The translations under genes were made by a program, and so were the position numbers. Shown here in pieces: positions 11,501-22,884 of a stretch of DNA of 64,000 nucleotides. The notes beneath the pieces were generated by a model. It was not told where the DNA came from. It did not search any database and saw only the letters and a list, made by a program, of their open reading frames with translations. This stretch comes from Haemonchus contortus (taxonomy: Eukaryota > Nematoda > Chromadorea > Rhabditida > Trichostrongylidae), in assembly GCA_000469685.2 (NCBI GenBank), contig LS997565.1:20357240-20421239 (forward strand), written 5' to 3'. Every line of letters starts with the position of its first letter. The first letter of the stretch is position 1.

Positions 11501-14500
11501 ATCGTCCTAGCACACTTAATGGTCGAGCCATGTCCACGTTTGTGTGCGCTATTTTTCAATAGGTGTCATGAAAATCTAAGGAATTCACTAAGGCATATTC
11601 CTTATCTGAGCCTCATAAATCATTCTCAGGTGTGGCCATGAAGATCAGCTGTGTTCGCTGTTTGCTCTGATTGGAGTTTTCGTATCGAGGGTGAAGTTAT
11701 GGGGAGATCGGTTGCTCCAACTTTCATCGGGTGATGTACATGTTCGTTTTTGCCATCGATCATCGCTTATACTTTGCATAGGTAGGTGCTACTCAATCTC
11801 TGTAGCTCATTGAAAAGGAAGAACTGCCATCTGTTTTTGGAATGATATGCAATTACAGTATCACGATCTTACGAGTTACTGGATGACCAGCTGAATGTGC
11901 TGTTTGACCAGATTGTGTCTACCTTATCGAGGTCGCAACTGGATATTGTCTACAAAAAGAAAGGCGATAACTATGATTTGCGGAGACTGCTGAGGGGCAC
12001 TGACAAGTATGTCATTCTGTCTGTTATGCTTTTGATATTGATAATTTAACGTTCTCAATCAAGTGGGTAATCATAAGATCGTCTAAGTCCCAAAAAGCTT
12101 CAAGGCAACTCATTGTGAGGTTTAGTTTTTCTACATTCTTCTTTTTCTTTACTCTTTTCTCCCAATTTCTATGGTGATACCGTGCCATGATAGTAACCTT
12201 CAGACAACTATGCTTGATTTGCTACTGAAAATCTGAGAGGAAATGTATTCTGTGACTAAGCGTCAGTGTTTCCGTGTGGGGTCTGAATACCTATGCTTCG
12301 AAAGTCACATAAAAGGCTCCCTGACAAACAAGAAATACAAAATTTCAAATCGGAGATTGTGTTGCAGGTATATGGACAGTAGTGTGTCAGCATGGCGCAC
12401 CGACATCTCGTTACTACAATCAGCCATTCGGATACTTCCAATGCAACCGTCCGACAGGGACTATTTGTCATCTACGATGGTTTCATGTCTTACAGCTGCA
12501 AAACTTGACGTGTGTTCGTAATCGCATTAGATTATATCTCTCACGTCCATTACTTTTCATCTTTTAGGGAGTTCTTTTTGGTTTGATGATTGCCCATCGA
12601 CAAGTGGCAGCCATGGTACGTCTCAGACGCTACGCTTTGCATCCTCGTGACACACACATTCTCTTGAACTTGATCTCGGGAAACAGTTCTCTCCGAATTA
12701 CAGAGGCGCAGACATGGACACCAATCTGTCTGCCAAATTTTAATGACAAGTAATCTCTTCACAAGTGTTGCCTGAGGAAAGTTGACGAGTCAATCGTTTT
12801 CAGGGGTTTCGTTTATGCCTACATCTCATTTCCGTGGGAGGAAAGTGCTGCTTGTCTCATCTTGATCTCTGTCAAAAAAGATCACTTCGACCCATTGAAT
12901 GAGGTTTTTTTGAAGAGTCTCATGCTTTTCGATGAGTTTCAACTAACTTATTCAATGGTAATTAAGGTCAAGAAGAAAATTGTGGAAAAACTGGAAAGCA
13001 ATGCCAAGTTCTTCCCCAGTTTCCAGTCTTCCGTCGAAACTCCCGTTGCATTCAGCATATCTCAGGTTGGATTTGTGTAATGATGCGTTCAGCATATCTC
13101 AGCAACATTTGTTAGCATTAATTTTCCGATTCAGATCGGTAGTGGTAGCGACGTTTTGTGGTCATTTGTTTACAAAAATCGATCTTCGCGTCAAGTCTGC
13201 ATTTCTGGTGCCAAGTGAGTATTTTAGAAAGGGATTTATCGGTTTTGCAACGACTTGTACTGACATTGATTGACATTTGACAAAATGGCACATGAGGTTG
13301 ATGTTGAGGCCATGATATGATGCTCCCGTCTTGTATAAACCCTCTAGACATATCTTGAATTTCGGAATAAATGTATTGTGTGGCTCTCGGTTCGAACGGT
13401 GGTTTCAGGTGGTGGGTGCACTGACCGGAAGCACCCATTCCACCCACTGTTCACTGGTATAAATCTTTCTTGAGTTTACATAGCAGCCCACTTCATTTCA
13501 TAGGGGTGATACAAGGTTTATTGCGATGCTCGAAATCATTGACGTTAGTTGACCTACTCAAATGTTTTGAAATTATTGCTTTTCAACCTTTGTTGATTTG
13601 GGCCTGATTTTCCTGCCATCCGCCCATATCACTCTCAAATAAAATTGCATTTAGCGTTCCTTTTCCCTCACACTTTTCAGTTTCCTAGGCGAAATCCCGA
13701 TCCACTGTTATGCTTTTCGTTTGGCTTCTGAAATGTCTTCTAGGTCGGACCTGTGGCCCGAAGGATTGTACATGGGGCATTGACGAGCCTGGGACTTTCA
13801 CGGGGCGTCGTGCTAAGGGTTCCAAAAGCGGTTTGGCCGACGAACATACCCAAAAGTGGAAGTGTTATGACGGCCTTGTTAAGCTGCATCATCCACAGTG
13901 AAGCGTTAGGACGCCGATGAATAGTACGCTTATATGGGAGGCAACCAGACGGTTGGAGACGTCGACGCAGTCATACGAGGATCTGCGATTACTCCTTTCC
14001 TTTTTGTCCAAGGGAGCAAGTTTGTTTACCGTGAACTATGCCGTCAATCCCTGAAAACATTCAATGGAAGATAATTTTGCCATTTTTACCTCTGTGAGCA
14101 GCTCTTTTGCTATTACAGCCACTGAAATTTGGGGAGAACTCCTTACTCGACAGAAACTGTCATCATTGTCTTGACAACCCTTTTTTTACTTATTCCTCTT
14201 TTGTAGAGCCTTATATTTTTAAAAATCTGGCGATTTCTCGCTGTCATCGTCACCCCTTCCCTTCTGAGCACCATGAAATCCATTATTCCGCTCAACTGAA
14301 TACCTTAGAATTATCGTGAAATCTGCTTTCAGCATGGCCATAAGTTGTCTCTTCTGGAGATTTTTACATTTAATGCAGTATTTCTCAATAGCCCCGAAGT
14401 GCTTTTGTCAGGCGTCAGAAAAGGGACTGGTAGTATTGACAGCTGTTTTTGCAATGACATGTTCCGCCTTCAGAGTTCCGTTGATCTCACGAGCTGAGAG

Positions 14501-14806
14501 GATCAGTGCACGGACTTTGTTTGAGAGAATCACTCATCTAGTCCGGGAGGAATCTCACATGCGATGTCTTTTTTTGAAGAGGAATCGTGACAACGTCCTT
14601 GTATGGGTCAGTTACTCGATAAAAAATCCCCTTTCCAATTACCGTTTTTACCGTCATCTTTTCAGGTAACCGACAAATTTGAGTTGCAGTGCGTCTTTAG
14701 CCCATTGGTGTCGGCTGTGATGGCTACCACCTTGGTTGATCGCCTGTTGAAAACGTTAAAATATCATGAACAAAGATATTTCATAATACATACGCCTTCA
14801 TTCTAA
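8537..14806 (+). CDS. sand-1: MON1 orthologue (SAND-1), Rab7 GEF subunit, 11 exons
   Basis: Exons: 8537-8632, 9646-9770, 11630-11781, 11859-12006, 12368-12509, 12568-12749, 12804-12903, 12967-13065, 13135-13214, 14474-14606, 14666-14806. Phases agree throughout and give about 465 aa. MON1 landmarks appear in order: VFVLSEYGRPI near the N-terminal longin domain, then LCSLFALIGVFVSRVKL, the NYDLRRLLRG motif, the WTPICLPNFNDKGFVYAYIS block, FELQCVFSPLVSA and a C-terminal YFIIHTP. MON1/SAND-1 pairs with CCZ1 to activate RAB-7 during early-to-late endosome conversion. An AATAAA at 14830-14835 follows the stop. The ATG lies 3 bases after an AATATCAG acceptor at 8533, suiting trans-splicing, but further N-terminal exons cannot be excluded because the family is usually longer. 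The 63-base intron 12904-12966 is in frame and could be retained. Introns 9771-11629 and 13215-14473 are long and repeat-bearing. Confidence 0.9.
9771..11629 (+). other. Long sand-1 intron
   Basis: The 1.86-kb intron runs from GTGAGTTG to CATTCTCAG. It interrupts the SEYGRPIFVS / CGHEDQLCSLF junction of MON1. Several short ORFs are present, none with coding support. No clear mobile element was recognised inside. Confidence 0.7.
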
Positions 14807-14829
14807 ATTATAGGAGATTTATCGCTGTA

Positions 14830-14835
14830 AATAAA
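14830..14835 (+). terminator. Polyadenylation signal of sand-1
   Basis: AATAAA lies 24 bases after the sand-1 TAA stop, the usual spacing for a nematode 3' end. Confidence 0.6.
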
Positions 14836-14904
14836 TATTATATTTGTATCGAGGTGGAAGAGGCTAAAGCCAAAAATGCTGGGTTCTGAAATTCAAAGAA
14901 TCGG

Positions 14905-15886
14905 ATGGAAATCGACTTGGGATTCGTAGCCCTGATTGAACGAAAGCCACCGTGGGCCAACCGAGACCAGGCTTTACCGTGTGAGTTGGGTTACTTATGG
15001 TAATTAGCCAGGCTATCTTAGAGTGGACGGGTGCTTTGATTTTGTAGGCAACCTGGAATCGCCTCCTGGAGACTTCTCAGCCACTCGAGTGTAAGCTTCT
15101 GGCTATGTCGATGGTAAGAATGTCAACTGCACCGTAGGCTCTCCAGACACGTAAGCGTGGATACTCCTGCGAGATACAGGAGGTATATCGACCCAACACA
15201 GCAGAAACAGAGAGTTCATATTCTGAATCCATCTGCGTCTCTGGGCGAGTACTGGCGACTTGGTCGAGGTTCACTCCCTATCCGCCACCTTGAGACGCCC
15301 TACGTAGCCTCGTTGCTAACCGCTGCGGCTGGCATTTTTCAGTGAGGGGATCAGATCCTCAGAGTGGGGATCAGTTACAATTTGACATAATAACAGATAT
15401 GGTGGCAGGATTTGTAGACGCTGAACGGAATTTGTTGCTATGGCATGGAATAGACAGTTCTTCGAGGAAGAGCCCATGATCAACGACCAAAACACGTCAA
15501 GATTTCCTTTCGGATGTGCGACCACCTTATAAGAGAAGAGCAAAGGCACAGTTCACGATTGAAATAGTTCATAAAATTCCCCTTAAAATGAAACTGTGCC
15601 TCCGTTGTAGCATATGTAGCGCTGTCAGATAAAAAACGGTTTAGATAGGACGCTATAAGGGTTCAAAGATACTATCGGTTGAATGCACCAGAGGCAGACC
15701 AGTTTTAACGGCTTGCTAGAGGGTGCACCGTCCCCAGGGGACACCCGAAGAAAGTTCGAACAACTTGCGACCCATGGCAACAGAAGAAAGCAGTTTTACA
15801 CAGTTTTGGCTCGATATAGCCAGCTCCTCAAGCAATTGCAACAACAGGAATCTCGTCCGAATACCCCATCCATGCCATTTCCGTGA
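14905..15886 (+). CDS. Small unrecognised multi-exon gene downstream of sand-1
   Basis: Three consecutive exons fit well: 14905-14980 (starts MEIDLGFVALIERKPPW, donor GTGAGT), 15048-15090 (donor GTAAGC) and 15180-15341 (contains RYIDPTQQKQRVHILNPSAS and ends LLTAAAGIF, donor GTGAGG). Phases 1, 2 and 2 join cleanly and remove stops that appear in the wrong frames. Two 3' exons fit phase: 15454-15532, giving a 119-aa protein ending CATTL, or 15694-15886, giving about 157 aa with a basic, glutamine-rich tail (NRRKQFYTVLARYSQLL, then QQQESRPNTPSMPFP). They could be alternative ends, or one may be wrong. I do not recognise the family. It lies on the same strand about 100 bases after sand-1, so it could be a downstream operon member. 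The 5' acceptor TTCAAAG is weak. Confidence 0.45.
15543..15601. repeat. Short inverted repeat with AGGCACAGTT ends
   Basis: AGGCACAGTTCACGAT at the left and AACTGTGCCT at the right frame a 59-bp AT-rich stretch. The left end matches the start of the interspersed family near 33.04 kb, so this is probably a minimal deletion copy. Confidence 0.5.
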
Positions 15887-16178
15887 TGGTAATCTCGTAC
15901 AACCTTTACTTTGACTGCTTTTAGGGTACCTTTTTTCTCTCAGCTCGCCAAATTCTCGCTTTCTCCGCCACCGATGCACTTCCGACTCTCGGCTGAAAAA
16001 GGGTACCTCAAAATTATTGTTAAAATTGCCTTTAAGACATCTCTCCAAAGAAAGGAGATGTATACATATCAAGCGCTTGAGCATCGGGAGAGCCGACTTC
16101 AAGAGTTATGATTCCTCGAATAAGAAATTGCTCTGTCGATTTGAATATTGAAATTACTTTTCAACAAATCTGGAAGTT

Positions 16179-16184
16179 TTTATT
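16179..16184 (-). terminator. Polyadenylation signal of the MADF-like gene
   Basis: AATAAA on the minus strand lies 4 bases past the TGA at 16189-16191. The 3' UTR would be very short. Confidence 0.5.
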
Positions 16185-16188
16185 TTTT

Positions 16189-19100
16189 TCAGTAGTCCGA
16201 TTCGCAAGTTCTTCCAATCTGATGAGTACATAACTTTTTTTTAATCTGATAAATACATCGCGAGAAGGGTGTTCTGACGGCAACACTCCAACATACAACT
16301 TACAACCATCAATGAACATATGTACAACGCGAAAAAGATCACAGCAAATTAGAACACGACCTCGTTTTTGAACAGAAATTTGAGATCGTTTTGCAGGAAA
16401 TGAGCTAAAGTGATAGCTGTCTGCCTGGTAGCAATAGCCCATCGTGGATCTTCTTGTGGAGCGATCACCTGAACAGAACTTGAACCAGAATACTTTGAAT
16501 GATAGTTTCAAGCTTTTTGGAGAGTTAGGATATGGTCACTACAGTTTGTAGGTTGTTGTATTGTAACATAAACTTCTACCAACAGGAAGCTGCGAAGCAG
16601 CATTACGATAAACGAAAGTATGCCAAACTGGTGAAGGGCAACATAGACGAAGCAATTATTTCTAACTGTAGCAGATAAAACGATCAGAAAATTGATCCTC
16701 AAAAGCGGTAGTTTGGTTGAAAAAGTCTTTTATATGTATTCATGATATGTACACTACATTCGGTAAACTTGCCCTTACTAACTCAAGACGGAAAGATCGT
16801 CCTGCTGACGCCGGGCTCTCCTCCGTCTAAAGTCGGCCTGTCGCTCACGCTCCTCTCAAATTTGGATGTTCTGGTACAGGAGATGAGAGCTACGTGGCCA
16901 CAACCGAGCCCAGACACAAACCCGACACACTTACCAATTAGTGAGCGCATCACACGTCATAAGCGGAGCTTGAATCATTTCCCTTTTTCATCTTAGCTGC
17001 GCAGAATTGCTCATATTTCGGTCCATTTACGCTCCGTCCCTACATCTCCACCTTCGCCCCCCTCCCCTCCCCCTCACCTCCCCTCTCCCCTTCCAACGGA
17101 TGGGATCCAGTTCAGTCATTTCCTAGCACTTGCCATCAATGTTATAAGCCTACCGCCTGTACCCATACCAAGCTTGAACATCTCATTTCCAAATTAAAAA
17201 TTGTTGTGAACGTTCTACCTTCAAAGGGCTAAACTCAGTCGTGCCGTCTAAAATCAGTGTTCTCATAATGCCGCCCGTACCGCTATCAAATTTGAATGTT
17301 CCATGTCCATATTAACAGTATCCGCTCATACCCCGCTACCTAGGGGCATAGTCCAGCCTGCCACCCACCACAAATGCTCCCGTGCTGCCACCTTTGAACC
17401 GTTTGGTTTACGGGAACAAGAGTTATGGATTCGTGGTAAAACACACACAGACAGACCAACAGAAGACCCTAAGAAGGAGTAGAAATCGCAAGTAGTCGCG
17501 GCTTTCTCCTTTCTAAGGTCTCGTTAGGCGTTGTCCTACAATAGATGCCGTCTTAGCTTCCTAATCTTTCCGGATTGAGAATCCGAAAGCGAATGAATGC
17601 TAGCTTAGGAAGTCATACTGAATAGGTTGTGTCACGAGAAAGCTGTCCAGATATAGGAATAGGCGCGTAGGCAGAGAAAGAAACCGTAGTATCTATAGTT
17701 GCGCTCAAAAGTATTCGGCGAAACGCTTTCACGCTTTTTCATTCATAACTTTCTTCTTAGTAGAGCAAATCGCGCGAAATTTTGATATGTTGAACTGAAG
17801 CATGTTTCACACCATCCAACCCTGTTTGACGGCAAAGCAGCAATATCCACATAACTGAGAGCAGAGCGTTTTGTGCGGTAGCAGACTACGCCTAAACAAA
17901 GTTAGTGACGTCTGCAGTTATTCGCGCATTATGTGCGTTATTCTTCTTTATTGCGTTCGGTATCAGCGCTCGTACACTTGAGAGATGGTAAGAAGGAAAG
18001 AATTCCAAGAGGGACCGATAACTGTCTTTTGAATTGGTTTTGAGTTCAAGCCCTTTGGGATATCTGGAACAGAATCTGATTGCAGGTTAATAGTAGTAAA
18101 TATTCACAATACATCCATGCTATACATATTGAAATATCGCATGATTAGATCCAATAGGAAAGAAGTTACGACTGAAAAGTACAACTAAAGAAGCATTTCG
18201 CCGAATACTTTTGACATTTCAACAACTGGAAGAAGTAATCAAGCGGGGGCGGCGGGCGTTAGGAACGATTTTGGGTAATCGATTCGCCGCACGCGGCTGT
18301 CGTGGACCACTCATTCGCCGTTATTACAGCTCTAGCGTTCTTCATACAGCTCAATCGATATGCGATCATTATTTTATGCATAATTCTACTATTAGTACTT
18401 TTGTTCTTGTATTTCTTACCTACTGCTGCATCCTGCTACATTCCTTCGCGCGCGACGCCCCTCTCACCGCGACGCGACCATTTCGTTCTTAACGCACCAC
18501 ACATCAAGCGGTGAAGAAGATGGGTGTGCTATTTTGGGGAATGCTTGCATAAAACTGATAATGATTTCTCATGTGCCCCGTAGTATTACAAGGTTTTCTG
18601 AGACTATTTTTGACTAACCTGACTGACTATCACTGACTAACCTTGAAGGCTTCATCGGGCATTTCAAGATACATATATCGGTGTATCCGCACCAACTCGT
18701 ACCATTGTTTTTTGGCGTCGTTCACTGGAATAGCGAAGAACTGTTTTTACAAAATTGAACTATTATGCCACAAATGCAGATATTTACTTCACTTCAGTAG
18801 TACTGAAGGTATCGCATTCATAAGGATGAAGTCTTTGACGTCCATAAATCCCGTACTTGCGATCCCTGCATTCGACTCCGATTCAGAGTCGTAGTAACGG
18901 TTTGAAAGTTTACATACTGGCCTTTACAATGATTTGTGATGGCCAGCAAATGTATAAGTCAGTGCTTTTATATTCTCAGACAGGTCTGATAACCGAGACC
19001 GGAGGGGTTGAAGGTTTGGTTGACATGGGTGTGTACCGAGCCCTGTTTGTGAGTGCGGACCATGCATGATAGGGCGACACTGAGGGGAGAGGGGAGAGTC

Positions 19101-19290
19101 ATCAGAAAATGTAATAAATATCTTCACTTTTACCACAGGGCTGGATATCATTCGTACCTGTGATTTCAAAAAGGTCAGCTATCACGTTCCACGCCTTATC
19201 TGAGTCCTTGGAGAAATGGCCGTCATAAATTTCTGGGTGAATCCGCACGGCCTCGACAAAATCAGGTAACAGTTCATGGTGTAATGTCAT
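16189..19290 (-). CDS. Small MADF-domain-like protein, 4 exons, 126 aa
   Basis: Minus-strand exons: 19290-19158, 18724-18642, 16468-16361, 16245-16189, with phases 1, 0 and 0. The joined ORF is 126 codons plus TGA. Residues about 8-70 look like a MADF (Myb/SANT-like) DNA-binding domain: LPDFVEAVRIHPEIYDGHF, then a DKAWNVIADLF helix, then AKKQWYELVRIHRYMY. A second helical part (DPRWAIATRQTAITLAHFL) and a short Lys/Cys tail follow. MADF proteins are usually transcription regulators and often carry a C-terminal BESS motif; none is seen here. The initiator ATG directly follows a CATTTCAG acceptor, typical of a trans-spliced first exon. AATAAA on the minus strand lies about 4 bases after the stop. 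Intron 2 (16469-18641) holds a MITE. The domain call is by pattern only. Confidence 0.6.
16742..17460. repeat. Degenerate repeats and pyrimidine-rich tract
   Basis: Loose repeats of a unit containing TCAAATTTGGATGTTC or TCAAATTTGAATGTTCC occur at about 16855 and 17285, with related text near 17390. A CT-rich block (CCCCTCCCCTCCCCCTCACC-like) lies at 17055-17095. No gene is supported here; it is intron sequence of the minus-strand MADF-like gene. Confidence 0.4.
17698..18226. mobile_element. MITE of about 530 bp with Tc1/mariner-like terminal inverted repeats
   Basis: The left end (TCAAAAGTATTCGGCGAAA, 17705-17723) is mirrored at the right end (TTTCGCCGAATACTTTTGA, 18196-18214), with flanking GTTG/CAAC extending the match. 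The interior has no transposase frame. CAAAAGTATTCGG-type ends are typical of Tc1/mariner-related non-autonomous elements. It sits in intron 2 of the MADF-like gene. Exact target duplication is not clear. Confidence 0.75.
18240..18440 (+). repeat. Interspersed repeat, shared with 57.66-57.83 kb
   Basis: The string GGCGTTAGGAACGATTTTGG...CGCCGCACGCGGCTGTCG...ACAGCTCTAGCGTTC matches, with scattered differences, the segment at 57660-57830, which there is the 3' part of a tRNA-headed SINE. The copy here lacks the tRNA head. Confidence 0.55.
18840..19075 (-). mobile_element. Degraded tRNA-derived SINE, minus orientation
   Basis: It shares the body of the family (ATTCAGAGTCGTAGTAACG, ATGGCCAGCAAATGTATAAG, CAGTGCTTTTAT) with the copies at 25.8, 30.9, 47.4 and 58.6 kb. 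The polymerase III box region at the right end is too decayed to read. Confidence 0.55.
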
Positions 19291-22100
19291 CTGAAATGAT
19301 GAGTCACTCGGGGGATAGGATATTCAAAAGTATCGGTAATATGGAAGACACGGAGATACTTCTAAAATCGTATGTTGAGAATAGTCTCTTGAACGCCCTA
19401 TGTATGTACATACATGAAGAAATGAGCCAGGACCTGACTTCTTAATTCTGAATCAAGAACTCCCAAATTCCGCGGGAAGTTCTATATTATATCTTTCAAC
19501 ACTCATTTGCTTCGGTCTTCCAAATTGTTACCGAGATGGGAGTATTCGTTAAGATGTGGGGATTCGCGAAAGCAAGAGGCGATAGATTGGCATATAGGAC
19601 CCGTTTCGTTTGCTAGCGCTATGGCTATGCTTCAACTGTGCTATGGCAGACACCCACCACTCTTTTATAGGACAGCAGACAAGCCAAAAGGTATCATCAA
19701 GACGAGAAATCGAGAATTTGAAGGGAAAAAAATTGAAAAACTGTGACTGATCTGGAAGCAAAGTGGAGACCGTTGTGATCAGGATCGAGAAGACCACAAA
19801 CAAGGACCGAAAGCAAATAAAACAGGTACATAAATGACGTTATGTTATGAAGTTATGAGGACAAGTGTGGTCTCGAGAGAGGCTAAAAACCACGTATACC
19901 GCTTTAGAGCACTTGCATATCCATTAAGTAGCTCAGGTCACGCCTGTTTTTCTCAAGTCTCAGTTTTAGGGTGAACACAGTGTTGTTAGGCATAAACTCT
20001 GGTCAGCGGTTGAGGAGTGCAGGACATTTTGCTTCCAATAACCCAGCATCATACGACTGCAAAAAACAGCAGTAAACAAAACAAATCTAATCAAATCAGA
20101 ACATATGTATTTGGGGCCGAAGGCAAGAGTGGAGGTTGTAGTTTTGTAGCGGTCAGCAGGTGTAGACTCAGCGCTTGTGACGCCAGACAAAAATTTGGAA
20201 CCACTTGACTATAACAATGAGAAGTGAAGAAATCTGGTGAATCTCTAAAATCATATTGTGGACAATAAATAGTGTAAGGGTCGTGAGCTAGACCAAACGG
20301 CAGGAGGGAAGAAGGCATATCAGTGTAGGGAACTATAAAAGCACAATATGGACTAGAAATCATTCAAAGGGTCCTTTCGAGGAATTCAAGGAGCCTGAAG
20401 GATGTTCGGAGTCCCAGCAAGCAATCATCAAGAAATGATGGAAGCAAAGGCTGCGTGAACCAGTGTCCTCAAAAAGATTCGACTGCAAAAACTTTTTCGA
20501 ATTGGACACGCAGTCCATATTAGCTTCGTGCCGAATGAGCTTCAATCAGGGTGTCCACTATCTTGCGGTGCTTGAAAGAAGCCGTAAACAAAGTTGTGCG
20601 CATTTGGAAACTTCGAATGTTGACTGGGCTAATACGCTCAACCCCAGAGGAAATGCAAGAAGAATGGACTGCTTAGTGCCTAGGCTGGATGCTGGGTACT
20701 AAGCGGTATGATATGTTTATAAGAGAATTGGAAGTCGGTTATTTTAATGTACCCTTGACTTGAGCAGGAAGTCGCCCTTACCTCGTCTTTTGCTCGAAAG
20801 GGGGCTACTTGCCGAATCGGGTTGGAGGTGTATTATACCAAAATGTAGTCTCATTTTACTAAATTGCTGTTCTTCGCAAATGAGAGAGTAAATGACAATA
20901 AGAGCGAGAGCTTTTGGTTGCTATGTTCTCGGTATTTGTGCCTAAAGAAGAGAAACACTCACAAAGCGACCAAAACATCACTAACAAACCAACTCTGGAA
21001 AAAGGGTCCGTAGGATTCCATTGAGACTATGCCGAAAATTCCACGCAACCTCAGACCACTTCAAATAGTCAGCGAAAGCTTCAAGAGGAGACGGCAGATT
21101 GCAAAAGTGTTTCAAGGGCTCTTGCCCAGAACAGCAAAGGTGGGACGAAACTACTCAAAACATCATTACTACACAAACGAAAGTTTCAAATCGCTTTTTA
21201 AAAAAGGCATGACTCCTTTCAGCCTCAGGACGTTTTCTGCTTTTCGACTAGGACTTCGTGAGATCTCAGTGATATAAAAGGCGGAGCAAAATGACCGATG
21301 ATCCACGAAGAATCATCGAATAGAAGAAATATGAGAAGATATCAGTGGGTCATAATCATAGTCGGGAAATGTCGAATACAGAATGTGTTTTAAATCTACT
21401 GGCATCATAGTATCATGCTTTTGGATTGTAGGGAAAGCCTTCGATGTTTCAATTATTCTTCTACAAATTGAAGCCACCAGCGGATCAGAACTGCCTTGAA
21501 CCCTTGTCAAGACTTCTGCCTGTTATGGGGAAGAAATCCATCAACGAGATACGATTTGCCCCGCTTTCATGCTGATGGTCTATAGTTCCTCCAAGTACTC
21601 TCTCTAACACAGATAATGTGTTTTCTACTGCCTTTGCCTTGCTTTGCGTTTAACTGACCATAATGAGAGAAAGGCATCAAAAGACTGGTAGCGAGACTTT
21701 TGAAGATCCTTCATTCAGGCGAATCAAGTTGGATAAGCAGGTGCTTGACTATCGGTCATTCGGGAAGTCGCCTGTCGTTCAACAGACTTCATTTTTGTTG
21801 ATTTGATTTAGTTCAATGGCAAAGCAACGATTGTTATATGGCGGCGTTGGTCAACTCAGTCTCATCACTCTGCATCTCTGAGTCACGAGTCTCTGAGTAT
21901 CTGAGTAATGGTATCATTTTAACAAAGTTCAGAGGATAGGTTGATTTGATTAGGAGTATCTTATAAGAAGGTAGAAGATAGGCTATGCTCAAACTTGAGA
22001 AGGACAATTTGACGTAATTGTTGGAAGAAAACCTTTTCGTCGCTGCACCTCGAAATTAACAATCCGGGTAACCGCCAAAGCTGCTGACATTATTAGTTGC
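19291..22100. other. Region with a possible minus-strand terminal exon, otherwise unassigned
   Basis: The only stretch I can argue for is 21519-21313 on the minus strand. It follows a CCATAACAG acceptor, is open for 68 codons, contains SICRRIIETSKAF and YSTFPDYDYDPLISS, and ends in TGA. It could be the last exon of an unrecognised gene. Everything else is short ORFs and AT-rich sequence. Confidence 0.3.
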
Positions 22101-22102
22101 GC

Positions 22103-22248
22103 CTACATAGAAAAGATGATGAATTGAGAAGTGGATATGAATATTCCTTCATCTTTCGAACCGCCAAGCTCAACGGCATAGCCCAACGCTTCCGAGATTG
22201 CGATTCGCTTTGAATTCGCTTCGAAGAAAACGACATCGGAACCGCATA
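22103..22248 (-). CDS. Isolated coding-like exon, unrecognised
   Basis: After a TTCCAAACAG acceptor the minus strand is open and reads CGSDVVFFEANSKRIAISEA and then GYAVELGGSKDEG. This has protein-like composition but no domain I can name. It could belong with the terminal exon at 21519-21313, but no phase-consistent link was found. Confidence 0.25.
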
Positions 22249-22884
22249 CTGTTTGGAATGTCAGTAGAAACGAGCTGAACACCAGTACTGTCTCACTTGT
22301 AATTTCTAAAAACAACTTTGAGAGTTGGTGCGGAAAAGAATCACAGGAAAAAGAGATGAATCGAATTCTGCAGCCCGGTCTGTAACCGTTCGCAAATGAA
22401 TTCGACTTGATGAGTTTCGTATTCATACACCGGATTCCATAATGTTTCTATTGGCGTTTTTATATGAGCAATTTGGTCTAAGTCTAATTAGACTAGTCTC
22501 TGGAAATGAAAATGCGCTTTCCAAGGAAATATCAACGAGCAAAGAAAAGGAGGGAGGACTGCCACGTCGACTGCAAAGGAGCGATAGCTCGTTCTTCCCC
22601 GCGATTTCTCCTCCTTGATTGATGAGACCGGAGAATCGGAATAGAAAGAAATAACAATGAGCACTACATTCCATATCGGTTTCAGATCTTGTTAGCCTCT
22701 CTAGCCTCTTTCTTTTGCGAAGCCCCCTGAAAGCTACACGAACAGCGGGTGTGAGATTTCTTCGATAGGCAGGAATTAAACTGCGTAGCTGAGCATAATC
22801 CTAGAAACATTCCTATTCTCTTTCTCTATAGAGTTCCCTTAGATCGGTACTTTCTCCCAGTCACTGAAGGGATCCTAACATTGA

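Noticed and set aside
13710..13901. Extra sand-1 exon after a TTTTCAG acceptor near 13680
   Set aside because: The frame gives no MON1-like sequence and soon stops; joining 13214 directly to 14474 keeps phase and gives the expected family sequence.
16592..16678. + strand exon-like ORF (KQHYDKRKYAKLVKGNI) after a CCAACAG acceptor
   Set aside because: No phase-consistent partner was found; it overlaps the intron of the minus-strand MADF-like gene, so it is left out as unproven.
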